IMG/VR virus record: IMGVR_UViG_3300008113_000355
Span: 1 to 24,587 of that record
From: a virus
Reading direction: 5' to 3' (one strand)
DNA length: 24,587 nt
The position numbers and the translations under genes were made by a program. A model generated the notes under the pieces. That model ran no database searches. It was given only the letters and a program-made list of their open reading frames with translations, and was not told the origin of the DNA. Below, piece by piece: positions 13,185 to 21,563 of this stretch (position 1 is its first letter; the number at the start of each line of letters is the position of its first letter).

Positions 13185-14558
13185 ATGCCGACTACTCAGC
13201 CGACGGATTTTTCTCCGTCAAATTTTAAAGGCAATCGCGCGTCGATTGACAACTACATCGCCCTCGGTGACTACATCGAGTTCGTAAACAAGGTTGACAA
13301 CCGTGATAAGCTTGTTCGCACCTACGGCGACCAAAGCGTATCTGGTTTGAATGGCCTGCTTGAGCTTGTTGGCGCTGTTCGCCAAGAGGCTACTCACGAT
13401 TTCGTACAATGGTGGGAAGAGACCCGTCTGCACGCTGCAATCACTGCTACTGCTGACGTAGCTATTGCTGCTACCGACACTGGTGCTAAGACCTTCGACA
13501 TCGTTGCTGCTGACGCTAAGCACAACGTAATCAAGGTTGGTGACGTTCTTCTTCTCGAAGGATACGTTCGTGCCTACGTTACTGCTGTAAATGGCTTGAC
13601 CATCACGGCTCTTCCTTACAAGGCTACTTGGGGTATCACTAAGGCCCTGAACGCTGACGTTAAGATGGCCCTTATCGGTAACGAATTCAAGCAAGGTTCT
13701 GACCAGCCTGGTGACTTCGTAGGTTCTAACGTAGTTAAGCGTGAGAACACGTTTAGCATCATCAAGAGCATCTTCGCTGTTACTGGCTCACAAATGACCA
13801 ACATCGCTTGGGTACAAGACCCCGAGTCTGGTAAGCCTATGTGGTACTTGAAGCAAGAAGCTGACGTTCGCCAGCGCTTTGCTGACTACCAAGAAATGAT
13901 GCTCGTTCTGGGCGAGAAAGCCGCTAACACCACCCTGTCTGGTTCTACCCACGACATCAACGGTGCTGAAGGTCTTTTCTCTGCTGTTGAGAACCGTGGT
14001 ATCGTTCACGGTGGATACGTTGACCAGCTTTCTGAGATTGATGACATCATCAAGGCTCTTGACAAGCAAGGTGGCGCTATGGAGTACGCTGTTTACGGCA
14101 ACCGCACCCAGATGTTGAACCTCGACGACCTTATCGCTGCTGCCAACAACGGCGCTGGTGCTAACGGTTCTAGCTTCGGTGTATTCAACAACGACGCCAA
14201 TATGGCTGTAACGCTTGGCTTCAAGTCGTTCAACCGTGGAGGTTACACGTTCCACAACAAGTCTTGGAAGTTGCTCAACGAGCCTACCCTCCTTGGTGTT
14301 GCTGGTGCTGACCACTACAAGTTCATTATGATTCCTATGGACTCAGTAGTTGATGCTAAGACTGGTATTGCTGCTCCTTCACTGGAGAAGAACTACAAGG
14401 CTGCTGACGGCTACAGCCGTGAGATGGAGCACTGGTTGACTGGTGGCGCTCGTGGTGTTTACAACGACACTGTAGACCGTCTTCAGATGAACTACCGTTC
14501 TGAGTGCAACTTGGTTACGCGTGCTGCTAACCGCTTCGTACTTGGTAAGGGAGCTTAA
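13185..14558 (+). CDS. Major capsid protein (HK97-fold, predicted)
   Basis: This is a 457-residue protein that would build the icosahedral shell. It begins with a Ser/Asn-rich arm (TDFSPSNFKGNRASIDNYIA), has an acidic aromatic segment at residues 73-82 (FVQWWEETRL), and a long mixed alpha/beta core ending in a tail with DGYSREMEHWLTGGARGVYN and RSECNLVTRAANRFVLGKG. Support comes from its position after a scaffold-like gene, its size, a strong terminator directly after it, and by far the most optimised codon use in the window (AAC, GAC, TTC, GGT, CGT dominate), as expected for the most abundant virion protein. The arm and the tryptophan-rich WWEE motif recall capsid proteins of crAss-like phages, from memory. 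The HK97 fold is inferred. Confidence 0.9.
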   Translation: MPTTQPTDFSPSNFKGNRASIDNYIALGDYIEFVNKVDNRDKLVRTYGDQSVSGLNGLLELVGAVRQEATHDFVQWWEETRLHAAITATADVAIAATDTGAKTFDIVAADAKHNVIKVGDVLLLEGYVRAYVTAVNGLTITALPYKATWGITKALNADVKMALIGNEFKQGSDQPGDFVGSNVVKRENTFSIIKSIFAVTGSQMTNIAWVQDPESGKPMWYLKQEADVRQRFADYQEMMLVLGEKAANTTLSGSTHDINGAEGLFSAVENRGIVHGGYVDQLSEIDDIIKALDKQGGAMEYAVYGNRTQMLNLDDLIAAANNGAGANGSSFGVFNNDANMAVTLGFKSFNRGGYTFHNKSWKLLNEPTLLGVAGADHYKFIMIPMDSVVDAKTGIAAPSLEKNYKAADGYSREMEHWLTGGARGVYNDTVDRLQMNYRSECNLVTRAANRFVLGKGA

Positions 14559-14570
14559 TCTAAACCAAAG

Positions 14571-14610
14571 GTGAACGGGGGGCTTCGGCCCCCCAATCAC
14601 TTTTTTATTT
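14571..14610 (+). terminator. Strong rho-independent terminator after the capsid gene
   Basis: GTGA-AC-GGGGGG-CTTCGG-type tetraloop stem-CCCCCC-AA-TCAC forms a very stable hairpin over 14571-14600 (GGGGGGC TTCG GCCCCCC core), followed by TTTTTTATTT. It ends the scaffold-capsid transcript. Confidence 0.95.
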
Positions 14611-14615
14611 ACTAT

Positions 14616-14623
14616 TAAATTTT
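14616..14623 (+). promoter_or_regulatory. Weak -7-like element
   Basis: TAAATTTT differs from TAnnTTTG only at the last base. It follows a strong terminator, so some promoter is needed for the next gene, but only 5 bases separate it from ATG 14629. Either the message is leaderless or transcription reads through the terminator. Confidence 0.3.
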
Positions 14624-14628
14624 ATCAA

Positions 14629-15435
14629 ATGGAAACAAAAAGAAGAGGCCGAGTTGCCTCACCCGCGGCCGCTGTCGCAAACAAATCGGGACGTAAGGAC
14701 AAAGTGTTTATCCTTGCAACAGATAGCTACCCCGTTCTTCACAAGATAAAGAGCTCAAACATAACAATTTACGACGAAGAAAGTGATTCTGTTCGTGCAA
14801 TTAGATACTGCCCCGAGGAGAAATCCATCTTTGTAGAAGACCAAAACGAAAAGACTGCCAAGCGTGCAGCTATTTGGTTTGAAGATGGTAAAATCTTGGT
14901 TCCCAAGACGCAGCCAAATCTTCAGGACTTCCTTGATTGCCACCCAGACAATGTAGCCAACGGTGGAAACATCTTCAAGGAACTTAACCTTGAGTTTGAC
15001 GCATCTAAGGTTCTTGAGATGGAGGATATGATTTTTGAGGCTCAAGCCCTTCTGCGGGATAAAACTAAGTCAGAAAGCGGAATCCAGGAGCTTCTTGGAA
15101 TCGCTAAAATTCACGCAATCAATACAAACAGAAGCTTTGCAGAGGTTAAGTTTGACTTGATTAGGCTGGCTAAGTCAAATCCGACTGATTTTATTTCTTC
15201 GTTTGACAACCCGACAATACGAGTTAGATACATCGCTATCCTGGCTAAGGAAGCTGGAATTATCGACACAACTAATGAGCTGTATGTCAAGTGGTCACAT
15301 AATGGAAACACCATCTGTACTGTTCCAGTAGGTGAAGACCACCACAAGATTCTTGGTTCGTTTATGCTTGAAGACAGAGGTCTTGGAGTAAGAGAACAAA
15401 TTGAGAAACAACTTGCAGATATGGGGTTGATTTAA
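14629..15435 (+). CDS. Conserved-looking post-capsid protein, unknown function
   Basis: This is a 268-residue protein. A basic, disordered N-terminus (ETKRRGRVASPAAAVANKSG) leads into a beta-rich domain (KVFILATDSYPVLHKI; SIFVEDQNEKTAKRAAIWFE), a helical centre, and a C-terminal segment RVRYIAILAKEAGIIDTTNE followed by GNTICTVPVGEDHHKILGSF. I have a vague memory of similar C-terminal patterns in proteins encoded just after the capsid gene in Bacteroidota phages but cannot name a family. Position suggests a head completion, decoration or capsid-vertex protein. It stands alone between the capsid terminator and the promoter at 15413-15443. Confidence 0.82.
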   Translation: METKRRGRVASPAAAVANKSGRKDKVFILATDSYPVLHKIKSSNITIYDEESDSVRAIRYCPEEKSIFVEDQNEKTAKRAAIWFEDGKILVPKTQPNLQDFLDCHPDNVANGGNIFKELNLEFDASKVLEMEDMIFEAQALLRDKTKSESGIQELLGIAKIHAINTNRSFAEVKFDLIRLAKSNPTDFISSFDNPTIRVRYIAILAKEAGIIDTTNELYVKWSHNGNTICTVPVGEDHHKILGSFMLEDRGLGVREQIEKQLADMGLI

Positions 15436-15443
15436 TATCTTTG
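15413..15443 (+). promoter_or_regulatory. Promoter with TTG -33 and TATCTTTG -7
   Basis: TTG at 15413-15415 and TATCTTTG at 15436-15443 are 20 bases apart, the best two-part match to a Bacteroidota promoter in the window. The -7 element begins at the base after the preceding stop codon. Less than 100 bases downstream is a terminator with no gene between. Confidence 0.62.
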
Positions 15444-15540
15444 ACCTAGGATGATGATTGGAGATTGACGTAAGTTGATTTTGTTTCATTAGGTTGGATG
15501 GAATTGGGGGGGTCCGCCACGAGCCCCCCTTTTCTTTTTT
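15444..15540 (+). ncRNA. Possible small RNA between promoter and terminator
   Basis: A promoter at 15413-15443 and a terminator ending near 15540 enclose about 90 bases with no convincing coding frame. A transcript from about 15450 would be a short RNA ending in the G7/C6 hairpin. It may equally be the leader of the next operon, attenuated at this hairpin. Nothing in the sequence names a function. Confidence 0.35.
15506..15540 (+). terminator. Rho-independent terminator
   Basis: GGGGGG (15507-15512) pairs with CCCCCC (15524-15529) across an 11-base loop, followed by TTTTCTTTTTT. It ends transcription from the 15413 promoter and precedes another promoter at 15542. Confidence 0.88.
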
Positions 15541-15541
15541 G

Positions 15542-15549
15542 TATATTTG
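15542..15549 (+). promoter_or_regulatory. Bacteroidota-type -7 promoter element
   Basis: TATATTTG directly follows the terminator T tract and is 28 bases before ATG 15578. It would start the tail operon 15578-21545. Confidence 0.68.
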
Positions 15550-15577
15550 CTATGTAAATACTAACAAAGCTTAGCAA

Positions 15578-16315
15578 ATGGCATACGCCTCGGTAAACTC
15601 TGTATATGAGATAGTAAAGAGAGTAGCGAATAAGGACAACCGTGGCTTTATTCGTCCTGCTGACTTTAATGCGTATGCACGTCAGGCACAACTAGATGTG
15701 TTTCACGAAATTCTTGGAGAATATAAGTTCGCTCAAGTATCAAGAAGACGTCAGCTTCAGTTTAGAGACGGAAACTATAACTCGATTGAGAACATCAAGG
15801 ACGACCTTCGTCCGCTTGTAGTTTACGCTAAAACTCTAAAGTATGGCTACCCCAACTCTGCGTTTGTATTACCAGAGGACTACGCATACTACATCAACCT
15901 AGAATTTGAAGGAAGTGGCATCGAGGTTGTTGCTCCAGAAGACATTAACTCATACTTAGGTAGTTTTGACGGAGCTCCAACCGATTCAACTCCAATTGCA
16001 TCATTCATCAATAACGGGGTATTAGTTTTCCCAGATACTATTGATTACGATGTCAAACTCACGTACTACAAGAATCCTCAGGGCTCTACTACCACTGGTG
16101 CAGCAAGTATATTGGCTCCTACGTGGGCGTACAACACGGTAGCTGGTCAGCCAGTATACAACGCAAGTGCAACGATAAACTTTGAGTTGCCCAAACACCT
16201 GGAGTCTCGCTTAGCCAACAGAGTGTTGAGCTACATCGGTATTGAGATTAGAGAGCCCGAGTTGTTTCAAGCAGCTGAAAAGCAAGAGGCGGACCAAAAA
16301 ACAGCTAGACAATAA
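15578..16315 (+). CDS. Ring / head-tail adaptor-like protein
   Basis: This is a 245-residue protein. The N-terminus is helical (VNSVYEIVKRVANKDNRGFI, then NAYARQAQLDVFHEILGEYK), a middle strand has V97-L98-P99-E100-D101-Y102, and the C-terminus is helical again (KHLESRLANRVLSYIGIEIR). The helix pair flanking a beta insertion with an LP-DY motif is the layout of gp4/gp11-type adaptors that stack below the portal, and resembles the ring proteins of crAss-like phages. The next gene has the same motif, so the two are likely stacked ring components. Its TAA shares a base with the next ATG. The call is by motif layout and position. Confidence 0.8.
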   Translation: MAYASVNSVYEIVKRVANKDNRGFIRPADFNAYARQAQLDVFHEILGEYKFAQVSRRRQLQFRDGNYNSIENIKDDLRPLVVYAKTLKYGYPNSAFVLPEDYAYYINLEFEGSGIEVVAPEDINSYLGSFDGAPTDSTPIASFINNGVLVFPDTIDYDVKLTYYKNPQGSTTTGAASILAPTWAYNTVAGQPVYNASATINFELPKHLESRLANRVLSYIGIEIREPELFQAAEKQEADQKTARQ

Positions 16316-17148
16316 TGGCAAGGAACGAAATCAAACTATCGGACATCATAAGTGATGTTCTGCTACTTGTCGACGAGGATGACCACCTGAAGTATTCTGA
16401 CAAGAATAAGCTTATGGTTCTTGGTCGCCAAGCTCTTCGTGAGCTTCAGTATGACGCTATTCGTAGAATCAAGTCTGTACGCCTTGAAATAGACCCAGCA
16501 ACAAACAGCATATCCTTGCCAAACGATTACATCGAATACACGAAAATAGGTGTACTTGGTGACGATGGCATTGTGAGAGTGCTTGGCGAGAACACAGGTA
16601 TGAATATATCTGGAGACTTCACGCTAGACGTGAACGACGAGGTTGTGTTGGACTCCGATGGAATTGAAGTTCTTGAGGACACCCCAGGTTCTGCTGGAAC
16701 GCAGATTAGCAATATCAACAACCTTGGCGAATACATTGTATTTAGAAACTTCTACTACAATAGCGCTGTAGGTAGACTTTACGGAATTGGCGGCGGAAAC
16801 AACGCTAGGGGCTACTTCCGTATTGACAAAGAGAATGACAGAATAGAGGTTTACTCTGGCGTGAATGCCGACAAGTATGTCATTCTTGAGTACATCAACG
16901 ATGAAACGATGAGAAAAGACCCAGTTGTACCTATGATGGCTGAGTCTGCAATTAGAGCTTATATCTACCACAGATATATCCAGAGAAAAGTGAACGTATC
17001 TCTTGGTGAGAAGCAACTTGCCGAAAGAGATTGGTATAGAGAAAAAAGAAAAGCCAAGGCGCGGAGCCAGAAGCTCACGAAGTCTGAGATTATGTCTACT
17101 ATCTTCAAGAGATTCCAGCTGGCACCAAAGACTGGCGGTAATCTGTAA
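16315..17148 (+). CDS. Tail tube A / P22 gp4-like adaptor protein
   Basis: This is a 277-residue protein. N-terminal helices (IKLSDIISDVLLLVDEDDHL; VLGRQALRELQYDAIRRIKS) are followed by a strand with L68-P69-N70-D71-Y72 (SLPNDYIEYTKIGVL), a beta-rich centre, and C-terminal helices (MMAESAIRAYIYHRYIQRKV) with a basic tail. This is the familiar pattern of T7 gp11 / P22 gp4-type adaptors, which connect portal to tail. It is placed between another adaptor-like gene and the large muzzle-like gene, the order expected in podovirus tails. The gap to the next gene is 5 bases. Confidence 0.84.
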   Translation: MARNEIKLSDIISDVLLLVDEDDHLKYSDKNKLMVLGRQALRELQYDAIRRIKSVRLEIDPATNSISLPNDYIEYTKIGVLGDDGIVRVLGENTGMNISGDFTLDVNDEVVLDSDGIEVLEDTPGSAGTQISNINNLGEYIVFRNFYYNSAVGRLYGIGGGNNARGYFRIDKENDRIEVYSGVNADKYVILEYINDETMRKDPVVPMMAESAIRAYIYHRYIQRKVNVSLGEKQLAERDWYREKRKAKARSQKLTKSEIMSTIFKRFQLAPKTGGNL

Positions 17149-17153
17149 GAAGT

Positions 17154-20100
17154 ATGCCCGTAATAAAAAATACACCGAGGTACCTTGACCTAGACAAGGA
17201 TTTAAGGATTGTAGACGCTATGTCAATGCCATACGCATTGAATGTTGGCGGTGTATATAACGAGGGCAGTGATTACTTCGTTCTGAAGAACAGGAAGGGA
17301 ACCGTCGCAATCCCATTCACTCTTCCAAACGGGGTAAGCACCGTTGTTGGAACAGTGAAGGATGATGATAATAATGCCTTGTACTACTTTGTACATAATA
17401 GTCTTGGCAATCATACCATACTGAGATACAACTCAAACCAGAAGGATATCACGAAGATTTTGCAGTCTTCAAAGTTGAACTTCAGGAAGGAACACGTTGT
17501 TCAAGGTTATGCAATTGGAGGACTAAACCCCGGCGACATACTTGTTTATTTTACCGATGGATTTAACCCTCCTCGCAAAATCAACATAAATAAGGCAATC
17601 GCACAAACAACTGGCGATGTGCAAAATGGTTATGGACCAAACTTTGAGGCCGACTTTGACCTATACCTAGACCAAGTAAAGCACCCGCCAGTTTTTTCCC
17701 CATCATTTGAGTTTACTCGCGTTGACGGAATTCAATACAACAACATATCTAGAAAGTCGTTTCAGTTTAGATATAGATATAGATACGACGATGGCGAGGT
17801 TAGCTCGTTTTCTCCATTATCTAAACTAGCGGTACAATACGAGCAAGTAAACAACGCATTTTTCGTTGATAGCAATCAATTGACGTTTGACAACGCTATA
17901 GAGGTAACGGTAAATAATGGAGGTTACAACGTAGAAAAAATAGAGGTTGCATTTAGAATAGGAAACGATGGAGAGCTCTTCCTTTGGGAGACGGTTGTAA
18001 ATAATCCAAGCCAATTAACCACCACATTGACATTCCTGAACGATGGGAATTATGGAGTTGTGGCTGACAGAGATTCAAACAAGCTTTTTGATGCTGTTCC
18101 AATCATCGCAAAAACACAAGCGATAAAGAACAATAGAAATTTCTGGGGAAATGTATACGATACGTACTCACCATTGTCCGAGGAGGAAAAGGCTAGGGGG
18201 GTAAGCTTAATCCCAAGATATTTAGACAGATACAATCCCGAATCTGGTACCATTGTGTTCTTTGGAACCCAACAATCAGTTCTATCTCTGCTTTTGTCTG
18301 GTACAGTTTCAGGGGCCACGTCTGGTGACATATCTGCAATTCCGCTTATACAGGGAACCAAATGGGTTCTTTCGCTAAATGCCACTTATGATTTTGACGC
18401 TCTACTAAGAGAACCAGAGCAACAGACGTACGCTACGTTCTTTAGTTACGAAATCCAGCAGGGCGATACCTATCAGGATTTAAGAGACGCTTTGTATAAT
18501 CATATTTGGGCATCGAGACAAAGTTGGCCAAGTAGAATGACTGACGCAGAGGTTACACTTTCGACCTCAAACATCATCACCATAAAGCTGTACTTCACTA
18601 GACCAGCTGTACAAAACACCCACACAATAGACATAGATATACTGTCTGAGTTTCACAGTGATGGTGTTTCGTCTCCCGCATTCAAATCTGGAGCATACCA
18701 CCCCATAGGGGTTGTGTACTACGATAGAGCGAACAGGTCGTCTACCGTAAACAAGGCAGATACGGTTTATGTAAAATTCTTTTCCGAAAGAAAGAACGAT
18801 GAGGCTATCGGATTGGAAAGAATGGGTGCAACGAACCTTGACTGGAGAATAGATTGGACTCCGCCAGTTTGGGCCACCCATTACCAGTGGGTTTATGCAA
18901 AAAACTCAACCGTTGATACGTTTATACAGTATGCTGCATTGCGTGCTTACACGTACTCAAACTACATATACCTAAACCTAAGCTCTCTGGTAGGTCCAGT
19001 AGAGCCATTTAGAACATCATATCAGGAGCTTTACGGTTCTAAGCTGAACTACTCATTCGTTGATGGTGATAGAATTAGAATCATTAAAAAGGGAGTAAGC
19101 TCTGTTGTCGCATCATCTCAACAAGGATTCGTTGAGGGTATGTACGACTTTAGAATAGTCGACTTTAAATACCTAGATAGAGATGAGGCAACGAACCCGA
19201 TATATGACGACTCTACTGAAAACAACAAAGCGTTTACATCTGGTTGGTTCCTAATTATTGAGAATCCAGGAATATCTGGATTTAGCTCAGCAGCAGATTG
19301 GAATAATTTCACGTATGCCGATGGTGTCGAACGAGCTGGAAGCATTCTGTGGGAGATATACAGAAGAAAAACAGATTCTGAGCAATATCTCTACTATGAG
19401 ATTGGCGAAGAGTATCAGATATTGAACCCGGGAACAGAGAATAGAGTCCACGCGGGGGAACTCAGAAGCCAGGGGCAGCAAATATCTGTGCCAGTAACAC
19501 ACGTAAACTACTCTGATAATTTTGTTAGGGTTGCAAACGAGCCGATTGTTGTTGCTGGTGATGTAATATCATTTGCTGGTCAGTCGGGTGTACCTCCGGG
19601 CGTTTATACGATAAACAGAGTAGTAAAAACAGATACCGATTGGGAAATATACACAAATGAGCCACTTCAGCTCATTGGCATCCCGGTTCCTGTCAACGTA
19701 AGCATCATTCTTCAAGAAACACCCGCTTGCGGTATTTTAAAGAATGGAGATGTTTGGTTCAAGCAAAGAAGAATAAGGACTGGAGCTATTGATGGAGAGC
19801 TCTACGAGGTTGAGACTGTTGAAGATTATTCATTCAACGACTTTTATAAGTCGAATAGCTCAAACATAGGAAGAGCCAATGCATACTCGCCGAGCGAGGT
19901 TTCTGGAATTAAGCCATCTACAATTGTATACAGTGACCCGATTCAAATAGGTACTACATACAATGGGCTTTCATCTGTGTTCCTTGCTGAAGCCCCGTTT
20001 GTTGACCTTGAACGGATTAATAACTCCATTCAAAAGGTATACGGGCTGAATGAGTCACTAATTGTGTACCAAGAAAACAAGGTTGTAAACCTTCCAATAT

Positions 20101-21545
20101 CCAGAAGCATAATTGAGACTGCCGAGGGTGGTGGTATGTTGGTTGCTACGACAAACGTAATTGGTCCAGTTAGATACTACGCTGGCGATTATGGAATTGG
20201 TAGAAATCCAGAAAGCTTTGCCGAATCTGACAACAAGCACTACTTTGCCGACATTAAGGATGGCTCGGTACTAAGATTGTCTACTGACGGAATTACACCC
20301 ATATCACAATACGGTATGGACAGTTTTTTCCAGCAAAAGGCAAGAGAATACTCAGAAGACCTTGGTGGAATTAAGACATTCGGCGCTTTTGATGTTGAAT
20401 ACGACGAATATGTTGTATCGGTAAACAGCGAAAACCTAAGCACACTTTCCATTAACGGTGCAGTATCTCCATTTATGGTTCAAGGTGCTACAGAAGTTAA
20501 TGACGACGTAACAATTAGCGGTCTTGCAATCGTTGGTACAGATTCTTTTGATAGAATTGTCCTTTCCGATGAGCCGCGCTCAATGGCTGCTTCTACTGAT
20601 GTAATTTCTCAGAGTGGGTACCCAATCGCAAGACTTAGCACAATATCTGAGACGAGAGAGGTTCTAGTCCCCAATTCTGTCGCTAGCTCTACGGTTCCAG
20701 TTCTTGGACTGATTGTTTTTGAGACGGAAGATGACGATATCCTAGTTCCGATGGAGCTTGATGTTCCAAACTCAGAGCTGACCATTCTAGACGACTCTGT
20801 TGATATTGAATCAACCCAAACAATTGGTGGTTTCACACTGTCTTATTCTGAGCCAGCAAACAAATGGGTTTCATTCTGGTCGTACTCTCCAGACTATATG
20901 GCTGATGTTTCAAATGAGTTTATATCGTTTAAGAACGGCTCACTATACGTGCACAATAGAAACGAAAAGAGAAGCTTCTTCTATGGCATCCAGTATGGCT
21001 CTGTAGTTGAAACGGTCTTCAATAACGAGCCATCACTAATCAAGGTGTTTCACGCATCCAGCATTGAATCGAATAAGGCTTGGAATGGCTTGTTTAACAC
21101 GAACATTAACTCCTCGTCTATCGACAATCTATCGTACGACGAGCGTGAGGGCTCTTTCTACTCAAATACTCCCACTGCGATAAGTAGCTCAACAACATCG
21201 AATTTGCACGGAATTGGTCAAATATCATCTATTACTGGCAATACTTTGATTGTTTCCGGCTTTAACGTGAACGACTCACTTATCTCTATTGGCGACCAAG
21301 TGTTTGAGAACACTACGTCTGTAGGTCAAATAACTGGATTCCCAACGGTTTCTTCAATATCGTTGTCTGCCGTAACTGGATTAAGTGTGGGCGACTACAT
21401 TTATTCAATTAAGAATGACAGCGTTGATGGAGACTACTTGCGTGGAGCCTATATGAAGCATAGACTTAGCTTGGTAACGGAAGACGAAGTACAGGTTTAT
21501 GCTGTTAATGCATTTGTTAAGGAATCTAAACTACACCACCCTTAA
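17154..21545 (+). CDS. Very large tail 'muzzle/stabilization'-type protein
   Basis: This is a 1463-residue, beta-rich protein without membrane segments. Near the N-terminus, PYALNVGGVYNEGSDYFVLK and T134-D135-G136-F137-N138-P139-P140-R141-K142 match the pattern I associate with crAss-like 'stabilization' (muzzle) proteins and, more broadly, with T7 gp12-like nozzles. Near residues 972-976, YQENK is followed by an IGPVRYYAGDYGIGRNPESF stretch, YFADIKDGSV and a G-M-x-x-F-F at about 1054, again typical of that family. The C-terminal 300 residues look like repeated beta sandwiches. It would form the distal tail and hold DNA in the virion. It is the last gene of the tail operon; a separate promoter follows. 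Confidence 0.85.
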   Translation: MPVIKNTPRYLDLDKDLRIVDAMSMPYALNVGGVYNEGSDYFVLKNRKGTVAIPFTLPNGVSTVVGTVKDDDNNALYYFVHNSLGNHTILRYNSNQKDITKILQSSKLNFRKEHVVQGYAIGGLNPGDILVYFTDGFNPPRKININKAIAQTTGDVQNGYGPNFEADFDLYLDQVKHPPVFSPSFEFTRVDGIQYNNISRKSFQFRYRYRYDDGEVSSFSPLSKLAVQYEQVNNAFFVDSNQLTFDNAIEVTVNNGGYNVEKIEVAFRIGNDGELFLWETVVNNPSQLTTTLTFLNDGNYGVVADRDSNKLFDAVPIIAKTQAIKNNRNFWGNVYDTYSPLSEEEKARGVSLIPRYLDRYNPESGTIVFFGTQQSVLSLLLSGTVSGATSGDISAIPLIQGTKWVLSLNATYDFDALLREPEQQTYATFFSYEIQQGDTYQDLRDALYNHIWASRQSWPSRMTDAEVTLSTSNIITIKLYFTRPAVQNTHTIDIDILSEFHSDGVSSPAFKSGAYHPIGVVYYDRANRSSTVNKADTVYVKFFSERKNDEAIGLERMGATNLDWRIDWTPPVWATHYQWVYAKNSTVDTFIQYAALRAYTYSNYIYLNLSSLVGPVEPFRTSYQELYGSKLNYSFVDGDRIRIIKKGVSSVVASSQQGFVEGMYDFRIVDFKYLDRDEATNPIYDDSTENNKAFTSGWFLIIENPGISGFSSAADWNNFTYADGVERAGSILWEIYRRKTDSEQYLYYEIGEEYQILNPGTENRVHAGELRSQGQQISVPVTHVNYSDNFVRVANEPIVVAGDVISFAGQSGVPPGVYTINRVVKTDTDWEIYTNEPLQLIGIPVPVNVSIILQETPACGILKNGDVWFKQRRIRTGAIDGELYEVETVEDYSFNDFYKSNSSNIGRANAYSPSEVSGIKPSTIVYSDPIQIGTTYNGLSSVFLAEAPFVDLERINNSIQKVYGLNESLIVYQENKVVNLPISRSIIETAEGGGMLVATTNVIGPVRYYAGDYGIGRNPESFAESDNKHYFADIKDGSVLRLSTDGITPISQYGMDSFFQQKAREYSEDLGGIKTFGAFDVEYDEYVVSVNSENLSTLSINGAVSPFMVQGATEVNDDVTISGLAIVGTDSFDRIVLSDEPRSMAASTDVISQSGYPIARLSTISETREVLVPNSVASSTVPVLGLIVFETEDDDILVPMELDVPNSELTILDDSVDIESTQTIGGFTLSYSEPANKWVSFWSYSPDYMADVSNEFISFKNGSLYVHNRNEKRSFFYGIQYGSVVETVFNNEPSLIKVFHASSIESNKAWNGLFNTNINSSSIDNLSYDEREGSFYSNTPTAISSSTTSNLHGIGQISSITGNTLIVSGFNVNDSLISIGDQVFENTTSVGQITGFPTVSSISLSAVTGLSVGDYIYSIKNDSVDGDYLRGAYMKHRLSLVTEDEVQVYAVNAFVKESKLHHP

Positions 21546-21550
21546 TTTTT

Positions 21551-21558
21551 TATCTTTG
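21551..21558 (+). promoter_or_regulatory. Bacteroidota-type -7 element close to a start codon
   Basis: TATCTTTG is an exact TAnnTTTG match in the 18-base gap before ATG 21564, with only 5 bases between element and start codon. Transcription from it would begin about at the ATG, so the message would be leaderless or nearly so. Confidence 0.55.
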
Positions 21559-21563
21559 TATAT

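Noticed and set aside
13218-14315. Long minus-strand open frames (158 and 175 codons) within the capsid gene
   Set aside because: They mirror a strongly codon-biased + strand gene, whose C-ending codons remove stops on the other strand. They have no promoter or family-like sequence.
16624-17175. Minus-strand open frame of 183 codons over the adaptor gene
   Set aside because: It lies wholly across a well-supported + strand adaptor gene and reads as a low-complexity shadow with no recognisable domain.
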